NCBI RefSeq assembly: GCF_963678635.1
Contig: NC_087070.1
Coordinates: forward strand, 26,098,007-26,162,006
Length of the DNA stretch: 64,000 bases
Direction: 5' to 3'
From: Symsagittifera roscoffensis
Lineage: Eukaryota > Xenacoelomorpha > Acoela > Convolutidae
The notes below the pieces were generated by a model, which made no database searches, was not told the DNA's origin, and saw only the letters and a list, made by a program, of their open reading frames with translations. Both the position numbers and the translations under genes were made by a program. Below, one piece after another: positions 12,299 to 23,030 of this stretch (its first letter is position 1; each line of letters starts with the position of its first letter).

Positions 12299-12935
12299 TG
12301 CGGAACAGAAAGCCAGGAGGGACTGCTTTCATGATGCAGCCTGGGTGGAGTATCTTGCGCCACCCCGTGTGCCAGAAGGTGCGGTCCACCTGATCATAGG
12401 GGACAGCCTGGTGCGGGTGTTGACCCGGATCCAGTCGCACTGGCAGACAGGAATCTTGAGTTTCGCTGGAGCTGCCACGCCACAGATGTTGGCGACGCTT
12501 GAGATGCTAGGGATGACTAAAGTGTACACGGTGACCTTGATGATCGGGACTAACGATGTATCAAGGGGAGAAGCGAGGAAAATAACGAGGCTGCACGACA
12601 AGATGAGCTGCCTTCTTGAGGAGCTGAGGATCCAGATGGACCCCATCCTGTTGACGGTATGTACCGTCCCCTACAACATGATGTTTGACCAGCACGCCTT
12701 GGAGATGAACGAGAAGGTGCGGAACCTAAACAAGGTGATCCGAGATATCCACCGGAAAAGTGTGCTCCCTGTCAGACTGTTGGACGTGGCGGAGCGCATG
12801 GAGAAAAAGGGATTCCCTGAAGACACCTCCAATGATGGAATCCATTTCGATAGACCAAGGGGAGCGGAGTGGCTGAACGACGTCTTCCAAGAACATATAA
12901 ACACGCTAGAGGCGGACCTGCTAGAGACAGCCTAA
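12299..12935 (+). pseudogene. ORF2 segment 2: SGNH-hydrolase (GDSL esterase-like) domain
   Basis: All SGNH blocks are visible: block I GDSLVR with the catalytic Ser at 12405-12407, a Gly block (FAGAATPQM), block III IGTND with Asn at 12552-12554, and block V DGIHFD with Asp 12834 and His 12843. This family hydrolyses esters, such as acetyl or lipid esters. SGNH domains are known in ORF1 of CR1/L2-type non-LTR retrotransposons and in some giant bdelloid Penelope-like elements, but I know of none established in this position in Ty3/gypsy. The same blocks are kept in the other copy. The TAA at 12933-12935 is an in-frame nonsense codon; the reading continues. Confidence 0.8.
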
Positions 12936-15773
12936 TTCACATTAGGACCACCCCCGAACCCACCATTCCTTGCCTCAAGGGCCTTGTCTGGTCGCTTGGG
13001 AACGAGAGTTGACACTAGAGACAGTTCGAGGAGCAACCAGACCAGATTGCAGAGTGTCACGCCAATGGAGTCTGAGGAGGTGACGTCATCAACACCTCCA
13101 GGCTCGGCGATATCCTCAGTGGTAGTGGCAGAGAACAAGCGGGAAAAGAGATCTATGGAGACCGCTCGCTTGAGATATCCTGAGAAGGTGAAAGAACTGG
13201 ACCTAGAGGGTTTGGAATGCAGGCGAGAATTGGCGGAGACCCTGGGGATTGAACGAGTGTCGCACGAGGATTTAAACAGACATCATTGAGTGGACTGGTT
13301 GAAAGCTCATGAGGCACACTTCTCGAGAACGAAATTGATGGAGACCGCAGATCTGACCGGAATTCCCACAAAAGCGATCATGGGACCCATTAACTACAGA
13401 CCTCTCAAGCTGTTGGGGAGTCCTGGACTCATAGTAGAACCCCCCAAACACCGAACAAGCATCGCCAGGATCAGATTGGCGACCCCGGCACAGTTGAAAG
13501 TGGTGGACAAGCTACTCAATCCGGGGGGAATGGAATTGCCAGATGCCGCTTACGAAGGCTCGAAGTTGGCGGAAGATCCCAGGTACGGGAAGCCCTGTGG
13601 CAGCACCCAGCTGGCCAAAACCCTGGCAGTTTATGATAGAGCAGATCCAGCCGCTGCGAGAGTAGTCATTGTGGCGGGATCGGACTTCGAAGGAACGTCT
13701 CCTAAGTTGTTCTGGCCGGAGACTCTGATATACTCTTTGCCAGGAGCTGAATTAAACCAGATGTTAACTCTGGTGGTGGCAATAAAGTCGGAGATGCCCT
13801 GTGAGCCTGAGTTGCTATTGTTTGCAGGAATGAATGATCACCTGCACGCGATGGGACTTCTTGAGCAGCTAAAGGGCAATGAGATTCCGACATCGAGGAA
13901 GATATGGGAAGCCATTCAGGCGTTGTTTGCAGCGATGAATGAAGTGCAGGAGAATGTTGTCTCGAGATTTGGATCCAAGACGAAGGTGGTGTTCACCACA
14001 TCCCCTGGATACGCGAATATGCCACCCGCCCTACAATTCGTGTACGCGGTCTTGATCCTAATAGCAGAGGGGAACGAATGGCGGATTCTAATGGCAGCCC
14101 CCAATCGGGAGTTGGAGCCATCGAACCTGAGGCTTCGCAAGTCAGAATTGGCGGCGGCATGGGCGGACATATCTCATGCACTGAGGGGCTTTTATGGACT
14201 AGCCGACATCCTGATCGTATTAGACGAGGTGCTCTTGCTAGAGATATCGAACTTTGCCAGGCAACTTAAGTTCAGCCCAGTCATCGGGGACGATCACCCG
14301 GCGATAAGCCAATTGACGGCCAGCTTGTGGTTTCGGAGCATGGATGTGAAGATCACAAATTCCACCAGCAAGTCTAGAGGTCCTAGTAACGAGAGAAGAA
14401 ATGTGGCCGAGACGGAAAAGCAATTAGAATCGATGAAATATCGCTTGACGCAAGAGAATGGCTGGTGGCCATTTTTGACACCAAGGCTGGAGAACGCCAC
14501 GAATAAGACGAGGGAGGAAGCACCACCCCTCGTGAAACAAGTCTGGAGTTTTCTGGACAAACAACTGGAGCTGGCCGAAGTAAGAGACATGACGGTGGCT
14601 AGATTTGTCTCGGCCGCCAATGAAGTGACGATTGGAGGGTTCTGGAGAGAGCACGCCAAGGGTGAGCTGAGGACTAGGAGGGATCATGAGATTCTCAAGT
14701 TATTGAGTCCTTGCTGGGAAAAGGAATTCATGGCAGGAATGTTCGGCACCACGGCGACTATCTTTGGAGCCTTCGTGCAGGAGATACTGGGCATGCCCAT
14801 CAGCCTGCTCTTGGCTTTGTACCTGGTCTACCCCAGATACTTGTTCAACATGGGCCCAGCATACATGTTTAGTCGAGGAGTAGAGACACTTCGAGTTGAT
14901 GGGTATCTGGCACTATTACTCTTGACCCATGGGGAATTGGTGTCGTTTCATCGATTGATGGAATATGGAGAGCCTCTGTCTATGGGGAGAGTCCATTCGA
15001 GCATTGAAACCTACTCCTACAAGTGTGCCGCAGGGTTGAAGACGTTGTTAGTGCAATACCTCATGATGCAGAATCGGCACATGACAGGTGAAGATGAGAA
15101 TCCGACCTCGAAAGAAGAATGGAAGACGATGAATAGGGGGATGCCTCTGTTGACGGACCTATGCCTGGCAATGAGGTCGGACCCTATGGGGATAATCCGG
15201 GGTCTAGAGGAGGTGGTGACCTGCATTTATGGTCCAGCAGTGACGTACGCATTCCCAGATCCCCTGGTGACAACGTATCGTCACTCTGTGACGCACTTGA
15301 GTCTCATCAGCATACTGGATGGGACGGCGCTCATTTGGTGTCAGCAGGAGGTGCTCAGAGCGCGAATGAGCAACACGGTACTCTTTGGAAAAGTGAAAGA
15401 TGCCGAGCTGATAGTGTACAACTTCAGGGGGCAAATGCAATGTAGAATGGGAGGCAAGCGAGAGGGCCCCATCGAAACGTATCCCAAGTTTTGGAACTTG
15501 AACCCATTGACGGCAGACGGACGAGAGATCTTGAGGATTCCTGCTTGGAAGGAATGCTTTGCGCTGGTCAAGAGGGAGCTGGAGGCCATAATGGAGAAAG
15601 AGATCCTCCCAGCCACCATGCCTGAGTACTCGATAGTCAGGAGGATGACCTTGGGAATGAACAGCCCCTTGGTAGTTCCCTCCATAATGGCGAGGATGAC
15701 GACGGAGGAAATGCAGAAGTATTTCACTGATGGCTGGGACCCCCTGTTCATCAGCTACACGGCGGCGGTCTAA
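12936..15773 (+). pseudogene. ORF2 segment 3: long conserved domain with second GxND-type motif
   Basis: This continues in the frame of the esterase segment, interrupted by a TGA at 13287-13289. From about 13290 it is strongly conserved with the minus-strand copy over more than 800 residues. Near the start, VAGSDFEGTS (about 13668) and FAGMNDHLH (about 13822) resemble blocks I and III of a second SGNH-type fold, followed by VVFTTSPGYA and ISNFARQLKFSPVIGDDH. Further on are conserved blocks such as MPLLTDLCLAMRSDP and GPAVTYAFPDP, and a hydrophobic stretch (ISLLLALYLVYPRYLF, about 14790-14845). I do not recognise the family. It ends at an in-frame TAA (15771-15773) where the other copy has Gln. 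Confidence 0.7.
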
Positions 15774-17198
15774 TTCCATACTAGCGAGGCGAAGGTAAAT
15801 TCGTGGACGACGCAAGCGAAAAAGATGAGAGGTTCGCAGCCCCCCGGATATGAGGTGCGAAAGGTCTTGAGAGCTCTTGAGCAAGAGGGACTTGAGAACA
15901 TGCTACCCATATGGGATGATGGCAGGTTGATCATGATGGAGGGGCACGTCGCATTGGTGGACGACATGAAATTTGCAACGAGAAAATACCGGGCACCCTA
16001 TGGCTTAGAACAGGTGGAAGTGAGACAATAGGGAAAAGAACTAGATGCAGCAGGTCAACTGCACGTAGCCCTGACGGAATACAAGAAATTGGACCCTACG
16101 ACACCATCACCACTGTCAGTGGACACGCCTGGAGACAAGAGGAGTGGACCCGTCGAGGACCGGTTTAAAAGAATTCTCGAGAGAAGGAAACATGAGTCAG
16201 AAGAAGAGAGTATGGATGAAACTCTCAGTGAAGCCGGTGAAGACATGGAAGTGGGAAATACGCCTGAACCAGGGCCATCAGGGGAGGAGCTCACCACTCA
16301 AGAGCTGTTGAAAGACTTGAACGAGGAGAATTGGGCAGATACTGCCACCCCACCTCTGAATCCGTCCCGCCGGAAGAATCTGGAATTGCCATTGGCAAAT
16401 GAGACCTTCAATATGGGGATGATACTCTTGAGCTCGGAGGAAAGGGAAAAGAACACTTTCGAAGGGAACAGGGACATGTTCCTGGGGTCCCTGAAGGACG
16501 ATGCTTGGCAGCAGTTCTTGGAAGAATTCAATCAAGAAGTGGGCAGCGAGACGACGCTGGACAAATTCACGGAGGAACTGTGGGACACAGTCGTAAGATT
16601 TGGAGAACCGCTTCTGATAGAAACGGGCCTGGATGAGAAGGCGAGAAAAGAGCTGCTGAGCAAGCTGGTAGAGCTGAGGAATTCACGATCGAAGACTAGA
16701 GAAGAAAAATGTGAGGACAGCTCTACTCTGAAACAAAAAACTGTAGATAAAATAGTTGATGATATAAAAAGGGATAAGGTTGGGACTAGTAATATGATTA
16801 AAAGTACTAATATCCTTAAGGCTCGAGCAGGGGGGAGGCAAGAGTTGGAAGGATTGGGGGTAGACAGAGAGGTCGAATCAGTGATGATAGCCACAACACC
16901 CTCAAGCAGAGATGTGAAGACTCGCAAGAGGAAGAGAGAAGTGGAGGGATTGGGTAGTCCTTCAGTGGATGCTGTTTCGGAAGGAAACTTGAGAGAGACG
17001 GCGCCCATGGTTTTGGCTCGATGCAAGACGGCGGCATACAAGAGCAGCTCGGAGCTCAGAAGACCACTTGAAGTAGAGAGGGAAATAGAGGTTTCCACCA
17101 GTTCGACATCGGAGGAAGACTTCAAGCCTCAGAAGATAAACGTAAAGAGAGGTTCAACGAACGGACAGACATGGGAAGTGGATGTCGGCAAAGAATGA
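15774..17198 (+). pseudogene. ORF2 segment 4: variable acidic hinge
   Basis: The same frame runs on through stops at 16029-16031 and 17196-17198. The first 85 residues correspond to the block after YTAAV/FVGRNAAV in the two copies. After that come roughly 360 acidic, Ser/Thr/Glu-rich residues (DEETLSEAGEDME-like) that are poorly conserved and probably disordered, with a short helical patch (FTEELWDTVVRFGEPLLIETGL) that is kept in the other copy. It looks like a flexible linker between the two large conserved halves of ORF2. No enzymatic motif is seen. Confidence 0.6.
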
Positions 17199-18557
17199 AT
17201 CTCAAAGGCACACCAGGCCACGGGCAAGCAAGTGACGAGTGATCCATTGGAGAGGAACAAGACGAGGAACACCTCCCGGACGTGGTGGGTGGCCCTCGAG
17301 ACATTGAAGGAAATGGAGGACTGCTTGAAGAAATTGGACAGTGGAGTAGCTCGCAAGCGACGCAATTGGGCCACCCAACAAAAGGCCGAGGTTAATAAAA
17401 TAGAAATGGCGAATCAGCTGAAGAGGTCCTGGCAGAACTTGTTGAAGGATCATTTTGAAGAGGCAATGAGGACATCCTCATCAGCACCACCATTAATGGC
17501 GAATCCCTTCGTTAGAACTGCAGGACAATTAATGTTCACCTGGAGTCTGGTGGGAATAGAGTTGGAGACATTGACCTCGTATGATAGGCTGAAGTTGGGA
17601 AGCAAAAAGCTAGATGTGTATCAAGCATTGATGCAACACGTGGCCAGGGACAATTCAGGCTTGAGCCTGGCTAGGAGGAAGGATGCCACATGTTTCTTGA
17701 GATGGATAATATCAATGATGTCTGATAGTACCATCTTGGTATGCCACCAGAGAGCAAGCGGAGGTAAAACCATGGAAAAAAGAGTCTCAACGATCAACTT
17801 GAACGTGTATCAGAGTACAGGAATAGAAAAGGAAGATGGTTCCAGACTATCCCTAGAGAACCACAGGAAGCTAGACGAGGTACGGAGGTTTTATAATAAG
17901 AAGTTCGAAGAAGAGCATGATGTTCACCGTAACCTGGCCTCGTCAGAGCAGTACTCGAGACTCAGCGAGAAGGGGGAATACCAATACGTGTCGGGAGTGA
18001 TGGGAATAGCCTACAATCCCTTCTTAGACTCAGAAACTGGAGGCGCTCACAGGAACCACGAGGTGGCGGAGCTACTGAAGTTTTGGACAGAAAGAATAAT
18101 GGAAATAGAAACGGTAGAGAAAGAGGGGCCGAGCCTGGGCCTGATTCTTGAGAAAACACCAGAGGTGGTAAGCATACCGCGTTCGAACAAGAGAGTTGAA
18201 GTGAACATGGGCGATGGAAATGGCTTGTTAATCACGAACTTGGGAGTGGTATGGAAGCTATTAAGACCCTCCTGGTGTCCACATCCCCACGCGAGTCTGA
18301 TCGAGGAAACCACCGAGCGAGTGAGGTTAGCACCAACGGAAGATGAAGATCTGGCAAAGTTGAGTGTGTTGCACAAGCTGATCTCACCTCAGACGCAGGA
18401 GTCAGGCGAAAAGACGAGCAAGCTCGGATCAGCAAAGAAGATGGAGCCGGGTAGCTGTCTGGATTCGACGTGTGGGAACGGAGAGCACACCTGCGATGGA
18501 CGGTCATGTGTCAGAATACTGTCCTTTCAAAAAGAAGACCTTGGTCACTTGGTTTGA
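17199..18557 (+). pseudogene. ORF2 segment 5: conserved region ending in Cys/His cluster
   Basis: This is the same frame again, directly after the TGA at 17196-17198. Conserved blocks shared with the other copy include the PFVRTAGQL and VGIELE region, ARRKDATCFLRWIIS, and VSGVMGIAYNPFL (17988-18025). At the end is a Cys/His cluster, GSCLDSTCGNGEHTCDGRSC (18448-18510), with spacing C-x4-C-x4-H-x-C-x4-C identical in the other copy; a structural zinc site is likely. About 15 codons later a frameshift moves the reading into the frame that starts at 18472. Function unknown. Confidence 0.65.
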
Positions 18558-20043
18558 AGACATCACGGAAAGGGAGAAAAGTGAAGTGCAAATAGTAGCG
18601 GAGTGTTACGCGAGAACTACGGTGAACATGGCAACAGCTCTCGGATTCTTCTCGAGAATGTGTAGTCTGCAGTCACTGGAAAGACTAGAGTCTGAACACC
18701 ATTTAGTGACGGCGTTGAGCGTAGAATCATGGCCTGGGGTGTTGCAGGTGACTCAAAAACACATCCGGAGCTGGAAGGTTGGTCTCGAGGCGGAAATGGG
18801 GTTTCCCATGAGCAAAGCAATTGGCCTGCCATTGAACGCAAAATCCCTGATAGGGTCAATGATGGCCAACTTGTGCGGAAGCCACTACCCACTGCACATG
18901 GCGATGGTGGAAGCATCCAGCCAGAGAGTACTGGTGGACAAAGCCTTCTCAGTGCCCAAGTGTGTGAGGTTGGCTCGGATATCGCATCACTCGCACAAGT
19001 TGTTGAGAAAAATCAGAGGGACAGTACCGAAAGAATTGAGAGATGACTTGAGTGAAATCTGGGGAGAAGAACTTTTGAAGTTGGAGAGAGAGAACACAAG
19101 CGATCACGAGAGACAAAACGTGATCGGAAAACCTGTGGGAGGTGCTCCAAACATGGAAGATAATGACACGATGCATGAAAAAATGATAGAGCTTGAGCCT
19201 CTCTTGGAAGCCTCGGGGGAGCGTAACCTCAGGAGCATTGAGATCACCCATGGAGAATGCCCATGCCACTGTTTGGCACAAACGGTGTGGTATCCAGATC
19301 ACAAGAACCTTTGCCTGGTGTGGGATATGGAAGAAATTCGGTCGATCGGACTACCGGATCACCGGCAGAAGGTGACGCTCTTAGTAGTGAGTACGATGTT
19401 GGCTCTGAGATGGATAGAAGAGAATATAACGAAGTATCGGGAAGCGACGACGCCAACGGCTGAGTCAATATATGCGATAGACTACAGCAGGAGACTCGAG
19501 TTGTTTGAGACTGCGTGCAAAGTATTCGCCATACCAACGGAAGTCAGACACGTATGGAGCCGTTTGAGGTACTTTCCATGGTTTCGGGCGACGCTGACGT
19601 CTTGGTTGTACATGACAACGAAAAATCACATGGGAAAGCATCAAAAGGAGTATCGACAGTTCCAGGCCAAGATTGGACCGGAAGCTTTCAAGAGACACCT
19701 GCTAACCCATCGAAATGCGATCACGACAGGATGGAAGAGAGTGGGTAAAATGTCTAGAGACAATACCAAAGCGAGGGAATCGATACTAGAGGAGGACCTG
19801 GCGAAGAACGTGAGCTTGAGCCTGCACAACTCCTTTTGCTTGAACCGGGAATCTAGGGTGAAGGCACTACCCAACCAGGCAAAGAGGTTGCAGGAGCAAA
19901 GAGAATGGATGCGATCCTATGAACAGCTGAAGGCTTGGGAGGAAATCGTGATTAGCTCCGATGATGAAGAAGAACTGTTGAGACAGTTTGCCGTATCTAG
20001 TACTTCAGGGTGTGGCACCTCCAAGGCGAAGAGTGCGAGATGA
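18525..20043 (+). pseudogene. ORF2 segment 6: C-terminal conserved domain
   Basis: The frame is open from 18472, but homology to the other copy begins after the frameshift near 18525 (an A-rich run, TTTCAAAAAGAAGACC) and continues to the TGA at 20041-20043. Conserved blocks are ATALGFFSRM, FSVPKCVRLARIS, CPCHCLAQTVWYP, FRATLTSWLY, THRNAITTGWKR and LHNSFCLNRES. The invariant Cys/His pairs (CPCHC; NSFC) suggest further metal or structural sites. There is no signal peptide, no clear transmembrane segment and no similarity I recognise. It ends about 430 bases before the polypurine tract. Confidence 0.65.
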
Positions 20044-20471
20044 GTGGATGGTTCGGATGGATCTGGAGTCTTGAGAGGGAAGGGGAGCTTGAGTGTGGAT
20101 CCGGGTGAAACTTGGATTCACGAAAAAGATATTTTAACGAATCAAATATTGTTATTAATATACTATATTTACTATATAAATCAAAATGCTGCATGACAAT
20201 TTCCTGATTGAATGGGACAAAAGAAATTTTAAATGATTGGCTTAAAAAGCAAGAATTCAAGGGTGCAGGTGTGTGCAGATTTTGATCGGTGTTTAGCGAT
20301 AGTGTGAAAATTTTACATGGCCGTGAATTTTGGGGTGTAGATAAGCTTAAGTCTGCTGCGAACTTCTGTACATGACCACTGGCACTGTACCTTGAGCAAC
20401 ACTTGATTTTCTGGGACTCACTGGCAGACGACAGCACGCGATGAGGACATCGATCTCGAGTCCGGGGAGTA
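20044..20471 (+). other. 3' untranslated region and polypurine tract of plus-strand element
   Basis: No gene is present. The segment ends in TCGAGTCCGGGGAGTA (20456-20471), a purine-rich tract immediately before a TGTG LTR start. The same TCCGGGGAGTA sits at the same place in the minus-strand copy, directly next to a defined LTR edge. This is what identifies it as the plus-strand primer (PPT). Confidence 0.6.
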
Positions 20472-21249
20472 TGTGCCAGTCGGTCATATTTGGAAGTTTG
20501 ACCTTGAGAGAAGCAAAAAAACACTTAATTTTGGGGTGAAATTTAATTTTTCAAAAATTCGAATGGAGCCTGTCATGCACGATTTTCTCGCGATAACTGA
20601 AAGTCAAAAAAGAGAAGTCAGAACAATCGAGTGACAATCGCGGGAAAGTTGCAAGATAAATCAGTAGGAAATTGCTATTCGCAATTTCCGTCACAGTAAT
20701 AATCTAGAGTAGAGCTGTCCCATTCGAAACAGAAAGAAGCGTATTCCCACGAACTGGATTATTGTGACTTGACTGGAGTATTATTCTAAACTGGACTAGA
20801 GTAAACCTTCGGTGGAAAAGTGGACAGATTGAGTGTCCCAATGGTTCACGAGAAACTATAGTCTAGAGTACAAACTTGTTCTTGTTGTTAAAACTGACAA
20901 ACATTAAACTCATTTTTGTTACATTATTTAATTCTCGAGTTGATTACCGACTTGATTACTCCCAATTCTTGAGCGTGCTACAATGTGAGTACTAATTTAA
21001 ATTTCTAGAGTGTGTTTTATAATTGTTATGTTGAGGTAAGGCGAGTTTTAGGTTGATCCATCTGAAATGGATCAAAGTTCCACTGTCTAATAAAAAGTAA
21101 CGTAACGGATTGTTCCAACCCGGTTTTTAACGGCGTTCATGTATTTTGGGTATCTAGAGACCTAAGTATGAGGACGTTCTTAATTCTAGAGTGGGGGGAT
21201 ATTTTAGTAGTAGCCTTTAAGCTGTAACGGGTCGTAGTCTCATGTCACA
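20472..21249 (+). repeat. Presumed 3' LTR of plus-strand giant element
   Basis: It begins TGTGCCAGTC right after the polypurine tract, and CATGTCACA at 21241-21249 is a possible end (TGTG...CACA). The right edge is uncertain without its 5' partner; it may extend to 21290. The sequence is not obviously alignable with the 921-base LTR of the other copy beyond the ends, so the two copies have different LTR subfamilies. It holds no open frame of interest. Confidence 0.5.
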
Positions 21250-21290
21250 AACGAACCGAATTGGCTCCGACTGATTTGAGGTAGAAAAAC

Positions 21291-22211
21291 TGTAACATTC
21301 GCCCGGAAGATACATATCGACGGATAACAAAACTAAGTCTTAAGACGACTGGCTGGCGTCTAAACAGAGCTTTGCATGTTTTTCACCGTCTCTACCAAGC
21401 CAGTACTTTTCGGTGGTCTTTCTTACATCGGGTCGACAAAAACGTTACTGCTCTCCGGCTTCGACCAGAACGCTCAAATTAACTGAATTACATGCAAAAA
21501 TAGTGAGCTCATGGCTGGGTCTCTGTATCCCCAGACCACGAGGTCACTCCTAAAAACAGGGCTACTACTTATCATATTACTATTGTTTTTGTTCAGTAGA
21601 TAAAAAAAATCATCTCCATCGAAGATGGATCAACCCTTTCCCCCCAACTCCTAGCTTCTCATCCTTATCAAAATGAATCCAGTTGTTAATTAAATTCAAT
21701 TCAGGACATGACAAGAAGCTAAAAGTTTATATAAAAGGCTAAAAGTTCCAGTCCCGAAACCCTTCCGGATTCTTGAATCCAGTGAATCAAGCTCCTTAAG
21801 TTCAATTTCACACCAATCCGGAAGGCTGGTTCTCACCCTTCACCGTTGTTGGCAACGGCCTTGCAACTATTGTAGCAGCACAATAGTTGCAACTTGGAAC
21901 GCTCTCTGCTATTGTAGTTCGTTGTCGTTTTTCTTTAATCTCGATTTTCGTTCTGTTCGCAATCACAGATAAAGTTGTTCTGTTCTTCACTCGCTTTTTG
22001 TTAAAATGGCCGTTTCAGCATTTCTCAGAAATGTGACGTCATCATTCGAATTTTTGAAAATTTAAAATACTAGAATATTCTAGCCCTCACCGTTTGGCTA
22101 AACGTTCCAATAACGTCGCTAATCCTTCGAAATCATCAACTCGGAAGGCTTACTGCTCAAAATTTGAATCCTGCATAAATTGCATTTTGGCCATTCTGGT
22201 CGAATGTCACA
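21291..22211 (-). repeat. 3' LTR of the minus-strand giant element (921 bp)
   Basis: Nearly identical to 44944-45864 in the same orientation. The 10-base ends are inverted (TGTAACATTC on the left, GAATGTCACA on the right as read on the plus strand). It contains an inverted pair of CCTTCCGGATT / AATCCGGAAGG motifs and a GGGTGAGAACC-type segment that recur in the leader. The polypurine tract abuts its right edge at 22212. Confidence 0.92.
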
Positions 22212-23030
22212 TACTCCCCGGACAGTCCGGTCAATGTCCTCATTGAATCGCGCAATGTTCTAAATGGTTACAGTGTCATCGAACAGAATTTACAAAATGC
22301 ACGAAATTACTTTTACCTACGTCACATCGACTCACTGCATAATATAAATGGCATCATACTACATCACTATAGCCTTCAAATTCTTTCATTAATCTGCACA
22401 TTGAGGATATGACTTAAGATAAAACATATTTTCTGACTTCCAGTGTCAATGTCCCGATTGAAACTTTTTCTCCTAGATTTAAAAGGTGTTGGCTTGCAGG
22501 ACAGTCCTGCCAACCAACAAGCTAAAATTATCCTACTATGCTCCTTCCCTTCGGAAATCTTGCTTGTTTATTGTCCTGAATATTAAAACCAAGAGACCTT
22601 GTGGTTAGAAAGAACAATGCAACAACCTCCCTCCTCAAGAAGTTAATCAAGTTTTTCATGTCACCACAAAGTGATCAGTCTTCCTAAGTGATTAAAAACA
22701 ATCATGCAGGCTGGAATATTTAAATATACTCTTCCCTCAAGCCTTTCTAAATAAATAATAAGTGAGTGTCTCTAAAGCCACTTCAGCTAAAACCAAAATG
22801 CAAATTTATAAATGCAACAATTTCCAAACTCAACTAAATGTTTCAGTCTTCAATTACAACTTGGTTGCTTGGTTTCTCACTTGAGTTTTTCACACACATA
22901 AAACAATTCTGAGTTTTAACTTTTCCTCATCATCCCTTTGTTCTCTTCTTTTTTCGTCGTTTAGAAGTTCTAAAACTTCTAAATTCTTCTAATTTTCTTT
23001 CTTGCTGCCTCTGGTTTTCTCGACCATTCG
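22212..23030 (-). other. 3' untranslated region and polypurine tract of minus-strand element
   Basis: About 820 bases lie between the ORF2 stop and the LTR, AT-rich and without a gene. In element orientation it ends with GTCCGGGGAGTA (22212-22223 on the plus strand as TACTCCCCGGAC), then the LTR. That is the same tract as in the plus-strand copy. Confidence 0.6.

Larger units (their letters stand above)
1..21249 (+). mobile_element. Giant Ty3/gypsy-type LTR retrotransposon, older decayed copy, 5' end outside window
   Basis: The segment runs leader, gag-pol, gap, ORF2, polypurine tract and 3' LTR in one direction, matching part for part the complete minus-strand copy at 21291-45864. Proteins of the two copies align throughout but are clearly diverged, so they belong to the same family but probably different subfamilies. 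This copy carries many stops and several frameshifts (near 6032, 6198, 12.3 kb and 18.5 kb), so it is dead. No 5' LTR is visible. The first bases (GGCAGAAC at 2-9) resemble sequence shortly after the primer binding site of the other copy, so the 5' LTR may end just left of the window; this is inference. The right end is uncertain because the LTR partner is missing: I place it at the TCACA at 21245-21249, but it could run to 21290, where the second element begins. Confidence 0.85.

Noticed and set aside
15204-15884. Antisense frame of 226 codons inside ORF2 of the plus copy
   Set aside because: It lies opposite a conserved coding region, has no start context and no counterpart in the other copy.
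11158-20043. ORF2 as a retroviral-type envelope
   Set aside because: Its position is env-like, but no signal peptide, glycoprotein-like Cys pattern, fusion peptide or membrane anchor is visible.
21291-22211. A 60-codon frame on the minus strand inside both LTR copies (21808-21990, 45461-45643)
   Set aside because: Its identity in both copies only reflects LTR identity; it has no known motif and sits in the U3 region.
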